Positions 55,778-63,180 of a DNA stretch of 64,000 nt are shown one piece after another (position 1 is the stretch's first letter; every line of letters starts with the position of its first letter). The notes under the pieces are model-generated. The model had not been told where the DNA came from. It ran no database searches and was given only the letters and a program-made list of their open reading frames with translations. The stretch is from the NCBI GenBank assembly GCA_003719395.1, contig RHMC01000004.1, forward strand, positions 60,172-124,171, read 5' to 3'. The position numbers and the translations under genes are program-made. The stretch comes from Streptomyces altiplanensis. Lineage in GTDB: Bacteria; Actinomycetota; Actinomycetes; Streptomycetales; Streptomycetaceae.

Positions 55778-57043
55778 ATGCTGCTGAGATTCCGTACGGC
55801 GAACGTGCGGTCACTGCGCGACGAGCAGGAGCTGACCTTCGTCGCATCGGAGGACGAGCCGAGCGCGGCGGCGCGCTCGGTCGAGCTCGCCGGCAGTGGT
55901 TCGCTGGCGGTACTCCCGCTCATCGGCATCTTCGGAGCCAACGCCTCGGGTAAGTCGAACGTGCTGGCGGCGATGACCGACATGCAGGCCGCCGTCTTGA
56001 ATTCGTACGCACACTGGGCAGCCTTCGAGGGCACCGCCCGCACGCCCTTCGCGCTCGACGAGAAGGGCGGCGCGGAGCCGAGTTTCTTCGAGGCCGACCT
56101 TGCTGTTGAAGGCGTGCGCTGGACGTACGGATTCGAGCTCGGCGCTGATCGGGTCGAAGCCGAGTGGCTGCACAGCTACCCCCGTGGCCATCGCCAGGTG
56201 TGGCTGGACCGTGACGCCTCCCGGCCCAAGGTGTACGACTGGCCGGGCGGCCGGGTGAAGGACCGTGCCGGACTGGAGCGACGCACCCGCCCCAATGCTC
56301 TTCTGCTGTCGACGGCCGGTACGGACAACCACCCGCAGTTGGCCCCTCTCTTCCACTGGTTCCGTCGTAATCTCTGGTTGATCAACCCGGAGGACGAGCG
56401 CCAGCAGCGAGAGGCGTTCACGAGGAGGGAGTTGACGGGCAGCCGCGCACGCCGGATCAACGAGTTGCTCCGGGTCGCGGATCTCGGCATCACCGGTGCG
56501 GAGATCGTCCAGGAAGGCACGGGCCGCGGCTCCACGGTGAAACTCACCCACCGCTCCGCTGCGGGAGACGTCGCCTTCGACTGGCAACAGGAGTCCTTCG
56601 GGACCCGCTCCTGGTTCGCTCTCCTCGGTCCGCTGCTTCTGGCGCTCGATGAAGGCGCTGTCCTGCTCGTCGACGAGCTGGACGCCAGCCTGCACCCGCG
56701 CTTCGCCGCCGAGGTGGTCCGGCTGTTCCATGACCCGCAGGCCAACCCCAAGGGGGCGCAACTCGTCTTCACGTCACACGATCCGTCTGTGCTCACCACC
56801 CCGAGCGGCGGCCGTTTGCTGGAGCCCGCGCAGGTGTGGCTGACCGAGAAGGACAAGGTCGGCGCCACGGATCTGTACCCGCTGACCGACGCGTCCCCGG
56901 GGGAGGGCGAGGATCTGATGAAGTCCTATCTGGCGGGCGCCTTCGGCGCCGTTCCCTCCCTTCTGGAGGGCCAGATCGCCCGGCGGCTGCTGGCGGCGAA
57001 CGAACAGGAACGCGAGTACGAGGCGGAGCGGAGCGGCAGCTGA
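55778..57043 (+). CDS. AAA ATPase (AAA15/AbiLi/OLD-like), island effector part 1
   Basis: 421 aa ABC/SMC-type ATPase. Walker A is GANASGKS at residues 53-60. A signature-like QQESFGTRSWFALLGPLLLAL lies near 265-285, Walker B is VLLVDELDASLHP near 295, and the switch histidine is in TSHDP. A variable insert lies between. Such proteins partner with a toprim nuclease in OLD and Gabija systems and with RloB/AbiLii in AbiL-type abortive infection. The rloB start overlaps its stop (TGATG). ATG at 55778 with AGAGGGGG upstream. Probable nucleic-acid- or nucleotide-sensing ATPase of a defence module. Confidence 0.8.
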   Translation: MLLRFRTANVRSLRDEQELTFVASEDEPSAAARSVELAGSGSLAVLPLIGIFGANASGKSNVLAAMTDMQAAVLNSYAHWAAFEGTARTPFALDEKGGAEPSFFEADLAVEGVRWTYGFELGADRVEAEWLHSYPRGHRQVWLDRDASRPKVYDWPGGRVKDRAGLERRTRPNALLLSTAGTDNHPQLAPLFHWFRRNLWLINPEDERQQREAFTRRELTGSRARRINELLRVADLGITGAEIVQEGTGRGSTVKLTHRSAAGDVAFDWQQESFGTRSWFALLGPLLLALDEGAVLLVDELDASLHPRFAAEVVRLFHDPQANPKGAQLVFTSHDPSVLTTPSGGRLLEPAQVWLTEKDKVGATDLYPLTDASPGEGEDLMKSYLAGAFGAVPSLLEGQIARRLLAANEQEREYEAERSGS

Positions 57044-57702
57044 TGGCGCGCACGAGGGGGAAGGACTCGCTGGGTCCTGCGAAGAAGAGCGAGCGGCGTC
57101 GCAAGGTCGTGCACGTCTTCACCGAGGGCAAGGTGACCGAACCCGAGTACATCAAGATCGTTCGGGAGCGGGCGGGTGCAAACGGCGTCGAGGTCCGCAT
57201 CGCAAACGCGTCCGCTCCCGGCTCACAGCGCAAGCCGATCAAGCTCGTCGAGGCGGCGGTGCGGCTGATGCGTGAGGAGACCCGGGCGGCCAAGCGCAGC
57301 GGCCTGGAAAAGAAGTACTGGCCGGCGGTCTGGTGTCTGTTCGACCGGGATCAGCACGACCACATCGAGGCGGCGATGAAGCAGGCGCGGGAAGGTGGTG
57401 TGGACATCGCCTTCTCGCATCCATGCTTCGAGGTGTGGCGCCTGCTCCACCACAAGCCGGTGACGGGAACCTTCAGCGGCGTCTGCGACCTGGTGGCGAA
57501 CAGGCTGCCGTTCGCGGGCAGCGCGGCGAACATCAAAATGGTGCTGCCGGAGCAGATCCCGAAGGGGAGCTTCGCCGAGGCGAAGAAGCGGGCGCTGAAG
57601 ATGAACGAGGCCTACGCGGAGCATGTGCCGAAGGTGCTGCGCGATCCGTACACGGATGTCTTCGAGTTCGTCGAGAAGGGACTCGGGATCACCGCGTACT
57701 GA
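57043..57702 (+). CDS. rloB: RloB-family (toprim-like) protein, island effector part 2
   Basis: 219 aa. The family pattern is clear: FTEGKVTEPEY (acidic residue at 28), CLFDRDQHD (the DxD pair, Asp101 and Asp103) and AFSHPCFEVWRLLH, together resembling a small TOPRIM nuclease core. RloB proteins were named for their place inside type I restriction loci, and with an AAA ATPase they form AbiL-like abortive-infection pairs. The start overlaps the ATPase stop, so a fixed stoichiometric complex is likely. No signal peptide or membrane helix. Confidence 0.8.
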   Translation: MARTRGKDSLGPAKKSERRRKVVHVFTEGKVTEPEYIKIVRERAGANGVEVRIANASAPGSQRKPIKLVEAAVRLMREETRAAKRSGLEKKYWPAVWCLFDRDQHDHIEAAMKQAREGGVDIAFSHPCFEVWRLLHHKPVTGTFSGVCDLVANRLPFAGSAANIKMVLPEQIPKGSFAEAKKRALKMNEAYAEHVPKVLRDPYTDVFEFVEKGLGITAY

Positions 57703-57772
57703 TTACGTACCGACAAGAGCGTGCCGAGACGGATGAGCGACCTTCTCCCGAACCCGCTGCCACCATAGGGTT

Positions 57773-57796
57773 CCTACGTCACACCGAGGACGTAGG
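57773..57796. promoter_or_regulatory. Perfect 8-bp inverted repeat before the methylase gene
   Basis: CCTACGTC-ACACCGAG-GACGTAGG ends 11 bp before the GTG start and its right arm overlaps the AGGGGG ribosome site. It may be an operator for methylase control or an RNA hairpin hiding the ribosome site. Confidence 0.6.
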
Positions 57797-57807
57797 GGGT
57801 TCTATTC

Positions 57808-60800
57808 GTGGCCAAGCTCACGCTCATGCAGTTGGAGCGGCATCTGCTCGCTGCCGCGGACATCCTCCGCGGCACGATGGACGCCTCGGAGTGCAAGGAC
57901 TACATCTTCAGTCTGCTCTTCCTGAAGCGGGCCAACGACGAGTTCGAGGCGGCCCGGGAGCAGGTCAGGGAGCAGGCGGAGCGGAACCTGGGTCTCACTG
58001 GGGAGCTGTTGGAGGGCTACCTGGAGCAGGAGTCCGCCTATGGCGAGGGCGTGCTGTTCGTCCCGGAGAACGCCCGCTGGAAGTGGATCTCCTCGGCGAA
58101 CCACAACATCAACGAGGACCGGCTTCGCCCTGCCCTCCAGGCGCTGGAAGGCCAGAACAGCAAGCTCAATGGCCTGTTCGACCAGCTCGACTTCAACCGC
58201 ATCGGTGGCTCGCGTACGACGTCTGAAGCTGCCAAGCTCGTGGACCAGCGGCTGAAGCTGCTCATCGCCCACTTCGGGCGTATCCGGCTGCGGACTGACG
58301 ACCTTGCGTTCCCTGATCTGATTGGGGCCGCCTACGAGTACTTGATCAAGCAATTCGCGGACTCGGCGGGCCGTAAAGGCGGCGAGTTCTACACCCCGCG
58401 CGCCGTGGTCCGCATGATGGTCGAGCTGCTCGCTCCCAGGCAGGGAATGCGCATCTACGACCCGTGCGTCGGTACGGGCGGAATGCTCATCCACGCAAAG
58501 GAGTATGTGGAGGAACACGGCGGCGAGAGCTCGGACATGTTCTTCGCCGGCCAGGACACCAACAGCGGCTCATGGGTCATGTCCACGATGAACCTGGTGC
58601 TGCACGGGGTGCGCCGCTTCGACCTGCGCACCGGCGACACTCTTGCCGAGCCGGCGCACGTACCGAAGTCCGACGCGGACCGCTTCGACGGTGTGCTGAG
58701 CAACCCGCCGTTCTCCATGGACTACACGCTTGATGATCTCCGGTACGGCGCGCAGCGTACGACGTACGGTGCGACGAGCGAGCGCGGCAAGGCCGACCTG
58801 ATGTTCCTCCAGCACATGCTCTGGGAGACCAAGCGGGAAGGGCGCGGTGGCATGGTGATCACGGTCATGCCGCACGGCGTGCTGTTCCGCAGGGGCGGTG
58901 AGCGGGAGATCCGTACCAAGCTGCTGGACGAGGACGCGATTGAGGCGGTCATCGGCCTGGCGCCGAACCTCTTCTACGGCACGGGTATCCCTGCCTGCAT
59001 CCTGCTGCTGCGCCCGCCGGGGAAGAAGGACCCCGCCCGGGCGGGCAAGATTCTGTTCATCAACGCGGACCGCGAGTACCACGCGGAGCGGGCGCAGAAC
59101 GTCCTTCTGCCCAAGCACGCCGAGAAGATCACCTCAACTTTCCACTCGTACGCGGAGATGCCGGGATTCTCGCGGGTCGTCAGCCGTGAGGAGCTGCGCG
59201 ACAACAACGACGACCTCAGCATCCGACGCTACGTGGACAACACACCCCCGCCGGAGCCGCAGGACGTATGGGCGCACTTGGCGGGCGGGGTGCCGCGAGC
59301 GGAGATCGAGGCGAAGAGGGAACTCCTGGACGCGTACGGCGTGGCACTGGGCGACCTGTTCGCCGAGCGCTTCCCGGTGGATCCGGTGTACGTGGACTTC
59401 CTGCCGGAGGAGCGGCGCCCGGACGCGGCCCGGCTGGCAGAGCTGGCCCGTCCGCGCGAGGAGGAGCTACGGGCCGCGTTCGCGAAGTGGTGGGGGGAGG
59501 AGGCCCGCCACTTGGAGGCGGTAGCCGCTTGCCCTGAGCGCCTCGCCGATCTGACGCCCTCGGAGCGCAAGGTCGCGCTGATGACGGTGTGCGGCTCGTT
59601 GATGGAGTCGTTCATGGAACGGCTGGGCGGTGTGGGCCTGCTCGACCGTCATGCGCTCGCGGGCACGTGGGCCAGCTGGTGGTACGAGGCCAAGTACGAG
59701 CTGCTCGCGCTGTCGGAGAACGGATTTGCCGGGGTGCTGGACGGCTGGATCAAGAATGTCGAGATGACGCTCGCGTCGGAGCAGGACCCAAAGACGAAGA
59801 AGCTGCGCCCGCGCACGTCGGGGGAGCGTCGACAGGCGTACGACCACAAGGTGGTCGCGGCGATCGTCCCCGAGTTCCGGGCCGAGTTGGCTGAGGTGGA
59901 CGAGCGCAAGGCGGAGCTGGACGTACGCCGGAAGGAACTCAACGCCGAGCTGAAGCCGTCACAAGACGGCGATGCTGAAGGTGACGAGAAGGCTGTCACG
60001 TGCGAGGAAGTCGACTTGAGGGCTGAGAAGTTGGCAGAACTCGCCCATGTGAAGAAGGAGCTCGTGAAGGCGGGCGCGCTGATCAAGCGCCTTGAGGCGG
60101 ACCTCTGGTTCCCCTGGCCCAGCGACCCGCCCAAGCTGGACGAAGGGCCGTCGAGACTGTTCCGGGCGCGGGCCGCGTTGGACGCGGAGGGAGAGCGCCG
60201 GGTGGTCTCGGAGATCCTACGGCAAGGGCTGAGGAACATACTCGACGACCTCATGCGGGAACGGCGCCTGGACCTCCTGCGGGCCTATGAGAATTGGTGG
60301 GAGAAGTATGGGCTGTCCTTCCAGGAGATCGAGCAGCAGCTGACTGGAACGGCAGAAGGCACCATCGCGAACAATCCCTGGTCCCAGCGGAGTGCCTGGT
60401 ACCTGATGGCGGACCGCGCAAGCATGATGGCCGATCGGAACGCCGTCGCCGAACTTATCCACTCACTGATCGATGCCGAGAAGGCCGTTGAAGGTGCGCT
60501 TGCCAAACTGAGCGTCGATGAACTGCTGTTGCTGATCCCAATGGTTGACCCCGGTGCGGCAAGACAAGTACAGAGTTGTCCGCTGCGCGAGGTGGTCACG
60601 TCAGCACGGACCGGAGGCGTCTACCGGTCGAAGGGCCTGTCCGGGGTGCCCGTCCTTCGACCGGCGGACCTGACCGATCGCGAACTGAAGCTGTCCGGGC
60701 TCCGGCCTGACAAGGCTGGACTCTTGCCGCGCCCAGACCGACGCGAGGTGATGCTGAGCCCTGAGGACGTCCTGCTCGCCGCCAATGATGCAGCGGGGCG

Positions 60801-61170
60801 GACATTTCGCGCCGCGGTATGGCGGGATCAGGGGGCCCAGGCTACGTACAGTGGCAGCGTCATACGCCTCAGGCCCGATGCCAGTCGCTTGACTGCGGAC
60901 TATCTCGCGGCTTGGTTGATGCTTCCAACGGTCCAAAAGCGAATCTACGTGGTGGCACGGTCACAGTCCGCCGACGGCGTGCATTTCGTCAATCCCGTCC
61001 GGCTGCTCGATGTTGACATAGAACTGCCGAGCATGGCTGAACAAGAAACCTTCGCTCAACGCCTCGCCACCCTGGCCCCGGAAAGGCGAGTTCGTCGTGC
61101 CCAGCTTGCGAAACTCCACCGTGTGAAAGAGATCCTGATGAACAACCTTACGCAATCGGCGCGTGAATGA
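57808..61170 (+). CDS. Type I-like N6-adenine methyltransferase fused to a half specificity subunit
   Basis: 1120 aa. Residues 1-165 are the HsdM N-terminal helical domain. About 175-475 is the N6 methylase: SAM motif YDPCVGTGG at 217-225 and catalytic NPPF at 299-302. About 480-905 is a long helical extension with a charged coiled-coil part (about 690-770) that ends in the HsdM-like tail RAYENWWEKYGLSFQEIEQQL. About 930-1120 resembles one HsdS target-recognition unit (GVYRSKGLSGVPVLRPADL, DIELPSMAEQETFAQRL). One TRD implies dimerisation for a bipartite site. GTG start. No HsdR is present in the window. The gene ends six bases from convergent DUF397, with palindrome GAATGATCATTC across its stop. 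Confidence 0.8.
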   Translation: MAKLTLMQLERHLLAAADILRGTMDASECKDYIFSLLFLKRANDEFEAAREQVREQAERNLGLTGELLEGYLEQESAYGEGVLFVPENARWKWISSANHNINEDRLRPALQALEGQNSKLNGLFDQLDFNRIGGSRTTSEAAKLVDQRLKLLIAHFGRIRLRTDDLAFPDLIGAAYEYLIKQFADSAGRKGGEFYTPRAVVRMMVELLAPRQGMRIYDPCVGTGGMLIHAKEYVEEHGGESSDMFFAGQDTNSGSWVMSTMNLVLHGVRRFDLRTGDTLAEPAHVPKSDADRFDGVLSNPPFSMDYTLDDLRYGAQRTTYGATSERGKADLMFLQHMLWETKREGRGGMVITVMPHGVLFRRGGEREIRTKLLDEDAIEAVIGLAPNLFYGTGIPACILLLRPPGKKDPARAGKILFINADREYHAERAQNVLLPKHAEKITSTFHSYAEMPGFSRVVSREELRDNNDDLSIRRYVDNTPPPEPQDVWAHLAGGVPRAEIEAKRELLDAYGVALGDLFAERFPVDPVYVDFLPEERRPDAARLAELARPREEELRAAFAKWWGEEARHLEAVAACPERLADLTPSERKVALMTVCGSLMESFMERLGGVGLLDRHALAGTWASWWYEAKYELLALSENGFAGVLDGWIKNVEMTLASEQDPKTKKLRPRTSGERRQAYDHKVVAAIVPEFRAELAEVDERKAELDVRRKELNAELKPSQDGDAEGDEKAVTCEEVDLRAEKLAELAHVKKELVKAGALIKRLEADLWFPWPSDPPKLDEGPSRLFRARAALDAEGERRVVSEILRQGLRNILDDLMRERRLDLLRAYENWWEKYGLSFQEIEQQLTGTAEGTIANNPWSQRSAWYLMADRASMMADRNAVAELIHSLIDAEKAVEGALAKLSVDELLLLIPMVDPGAARQVQSCPLREVVTSARTGGVYRSKGLSGVPVLRPADLTDRELKLSGLRPDKAGLLPRPDRREVMLSPEDVLLAANDAAGRTFRAAVWRDQGAQATYSGSVIRLRPDASRLTADYLAAWLMLPTVQKRIYVVARSQSADGVHFVNPVRLLDVDIELPSMAEQETFAQRLATLAPERRVRRAQLAKLHRVKEILMNNLTQSARE

Positions 61171-61176
61171 TCATTC

Positions 61177-61398
61177 TCAGGCGGTCAACTCTCCACTCTT
61201 GACTGCTGTGACGAACGAGGACCAACTGCCTATGGGGAATACCAGAGCGGGGCCGTGCGGGGCCTTGGAGTCTCGGACGGGAACGCCTGACAGGTGGCCG
61301 TCCAGTATCTCGATGCAGCTGCCGCCTTCGCTGCCGCTGTAGGTCGACTTGCGCCAGCCGGTCAGTGAGGAAGCGTCCGGGATGGTGTGTTCATCCAT
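61177..61398 (-). CDS. DUF397 domain protein
   Basis: 73 aa, the complete small domain: LTGWRKSTYSGSEGGSCIEI followed by VPVRDSKAPHGPALVF and FVTAVKSGEL. DUF397 proteins are the usual partners of XRE/DUF5753 regulators in Streptomyces (WhiJ/BldB-related systems) and may act as antagonist or antitoxin-like partner. The start overlaps the XRE stop by eight bases. Confidence 0.92.
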   Translation of the reverse strand: MDEHTIPDASSLTGWRKSTYSGSEGGSCIEILDGHLSGVPVRDSKAPHGPALVFPIGSWSSFVTAVKSGELTA

Positions 61399-62191
61399 GG
61401 TGTCCGTAATCCTTTGCGGTCGCCCTCAGTAGGGCCAGTGACTCCTTCAGCGGCAGTGCGTCGCTCAGCGCAAAATCGTAGCGGCCTTGCAACTCCTGGA
61501 CCACGGACGGGGAGTCGTGCACCTTGCCCAGGCGCAGGCCCTCGCTGTACGCCACAGGCGGTTGATCCTCGAACCACATCAGCGTGAGCATGCTTTCCAG
61601 CAGTGGGTGGAAGCCCAGAGTGAACGGCATTACGTGCACGCGGATACGCTCCGCCTCCACCAAGCGGACGATGTGCATGACCTGTTTCGCCATGTCATCG
61701 GGTCCGCCGAGAGCCCGACGCAGCACCGCCTCGTCCAGAAGCGCCCAAACCACTGGCAGTACCGGATCGTCAAGCACCTTCGCCCGCTCAAGCCGTGTGA
61801 CAACGAGCCTGTCGCACTCCTCTTCACTCACTGGAGGGAACGACGTGCTCAGAACCGCACGCGCGTACCCCTCCGTCTGCAGGATGCCCGGGATGAACGA
61901 CAATGCGAACTCCCGAATCATCACCGCATGTTGTTCGAGGAGTCGCGCCGACTCGAAGTAGTCGGCGACCGCCGCGTCATCGTCCGGCAGGAAGCTGCTC
62001 AGCGCGTTCCCCGTGTTCAGGGCCCTGTCTAGGCGGCGTGCGTCCTCCTTGGAGGGAATGCGACGCCCCGCCTCGATGTGGGAGATGTGCGAGCGGGTCA
62101 TCACCGCCGCCGTGGCCAACTCCTGTTGCGTCAGTCCGGCCGCCAGGCGTTGTTCCTTCAGCCAGTCCCCATAGATGTTACTTATGGTCAA
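61391..62191 (-). CDS. XRE helix-turn-helix regulator with DUF5753
   Basis: 266 aa. The N-terminal HTH has LTQQELATAAVMTRSHISHI (about residues 20-40). A DUF5753 ligand-type domain fills the rest, with FALSFIPGILQTEGYARAVL as its usual opening. First gene of an xre-DUF397 pair. It is divergent from two small conserved genes, with a hairpin-rich AT-rich region between that probably contains its operators. It could regulate the island genes, but such pairs are very common in Streptomyces and may act independently. Confidence 0.9.
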   Translation of the reverse strand: MTISNIYGDWLKEQRLAAGLTQQELATAAVMTRSHISHIEAGRRIPSKEDARRLDRALNTGNALSSFLPDDDAAVADYFESARLLEQHAVMIREFALSFIPGILQTEGYARAVLSTSFPPVSEEECDRLVVTRLERAKVLDDPVLPVVWALLDEAVLRRALGGPDDMAKQVMHIVRLVEAERIRVHVMPFTLGFHPLLESMLTLMWFEDQPPVAYSEGLRLGKVHDSPSVVQELQGRYDFALSDALPLKESLALLRATAKDYGHHG

Positions 62192-62197
62192 CTCCCG

Positions 62198-62282
62198 TGC
62201 GACAAAATTTTCGTCACCCGCTACTCCCTGGCGAGCCTAGCCCGGCCCGTCTCACTCTGTGAGTGGATCGCTACACAGCGAT
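62198..62282. promoter_or_regulatory. Divergent control region of the xre/DUF397 module
   Basis: Three candidate sites. An AT-rich palindromic core AAAATTTT is flanked by GTG/CAC (62198-62218). CACTC-TGT-GAGTG lies at 62253-62265 and ATCGCT-ACAC-AGCGAT at 62267-62282. They sit between the oppositely oriented xre gene and the small gene at 62340. Confidence 0.55.
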
Positions 62283-62339
62283 GTCTCTTCGCCGGCCGAC
62301 AACAAGGGACCCCCGCAGCCGCGTGAACGGCCCGGGGGC

Positions 62340-62678
62340 ATGGCCATCAACCTCATCGGAGTTGACGACGTGTCGCACTTTATCGCCCGCCTCTTCGAAC
62401 CGCTGCTGCGGTTCCTGTGGCCCGCTCAGGGCCGTCACCGGTCACGCGAGGCCTTCCTAGCCGCTCCATGCGGGGCTGTATTGCCTACGACTCCCCGTCG
62501 AGCGCCCGCGCCCGTGCTTCGAGGCGAGGACAGTCCCCTCGTACGCCCGTACCTCCTCGCCCATGAGCAGCACGAGGAAGCCCGTCGCCAACGGGCCCGC
62601 CGCCGGGCCCTGTGGCTCGCCGTGCACGGCATCGATATCGGGCCACGCCAGATCCACGGCGTGGAGGTGGCCGCGTGA
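62340..62678 (+). CDS. Small conserved protein linked to xre/DUF397
   Basis: 112 aa starting MAINLIGVDDVSHFIARLFE and ending HGIDIGPRQIHGVEVAA. The C-terminal half (VRPYLLAHEQHEEARRQRAR then RRALWLAVHGIDIGPR) is a pattern I recognise from small Streptomyces proteins next to xre/DUF397 genes. The Pro/Arg-rich middle looks disordered. No known domain. The stop overlaps the next start (GTGA). Confidence 0.65.
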   Translation: MAINLIGVDDVSHFIARLFEPLLRFLWPAQGRHRSREAFLAAPCGAVLPTTPRRAPAPVLRGEDSPLVRPYLLAHEQHEEARRQRARRRALWLAVHGIDIGPRQIHGVEVAA

Positions 62679-63010
62679 TCAGCCGGATGACCACCACCGG
62701 GCGCCTGCTCCCATGGTCCAGCCCAGACGGCAAGCCCTGCTACCTCATCGGTGACGGGACCGGATATGTCTCCCGCGTCGCTGACAACATCGAGAGCGTC
62801 CAGCTCGGTATGGCCGCCGAACTTCTCGGGCACGCGGCCGACATGCTCGATGACCGGCAGGTCACCCCGGAGCAGCTCCGGTTCGTCGTGGCCCGAATGG
62901 CCGAGGCCCTGCGCGACCTGCACCGCATCGCGAAGAGTCGGGGCGCCCGGCTCCCCGTACCGGCCCCTGACGGCTGGGAGCAGAGCGACACGCCCCCGTC
63001 TGAGGTCTGA
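62675..63010 (+). CDS. Small conserved protein, second of the pair
   Basis: 111 aa from GTG at 62675 (107 from the ATG at 62687). It has a beta-rich N terminus (PDGKPCYLIGDGTGYVSRVAD), then a helical part (MAAELLGHAADMLDDRQV and ARMAEALRDLHRIAKSRGAR). Commonly found with the preceding gene in Streptomyces. Function unknown. No signal or membrane segment. Confidence 0.65.
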   Translation: MISRMTTTGRLLPWSSPDGKPCYLIGDGTGYVSRVADNIESVQLGMAAELLGHAADMLDDRQVTPEQLRFVVARMAEALRDLHRIAKSRGARLPVPAPDGWEQSDTPPSEV

Positions 63011-63118
63011 ACGACTCCGCCGAGTCCGGTGGCGTAGCCCACGCGCCGCGTTACGTCAGCGGCTCTCGCATGTGGATGGGCGGCATCGCATAGATGCCGA
63101 TGGGCATGCCCGGGTACC

Positions 63119-63180
63119 TCAACTGTGCCGCAAGGCCATCCAGAACTCCATCCGGACGTCGGCGTCATCCAGGTCCGCGT
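63119..63180 (-). repeat. Right island boundary: pucR 3' end (attR-like)
   Basis: The last 20 codons of the PucR gene, encoding LLDADLDDADVRMEFWMALRHS and the stop, form the partner of the imperfect direct repeat at 55634-55694. The island genes end 109 bp to the left. Confidence 0.65.

Noticed and set aside
55778..63180. Complete type I restriction-modification system
   Set aside because: No HsdR helicase-nuclease is present, and the specificity region is a single unit fused to the methylase.
55634..63180. Insertion sequence or transposon as the carrier of the island
   Set aside because: No transposase, terminal inverted repeats or integrase is seen. The boundary repeats fit site-specific integration better.
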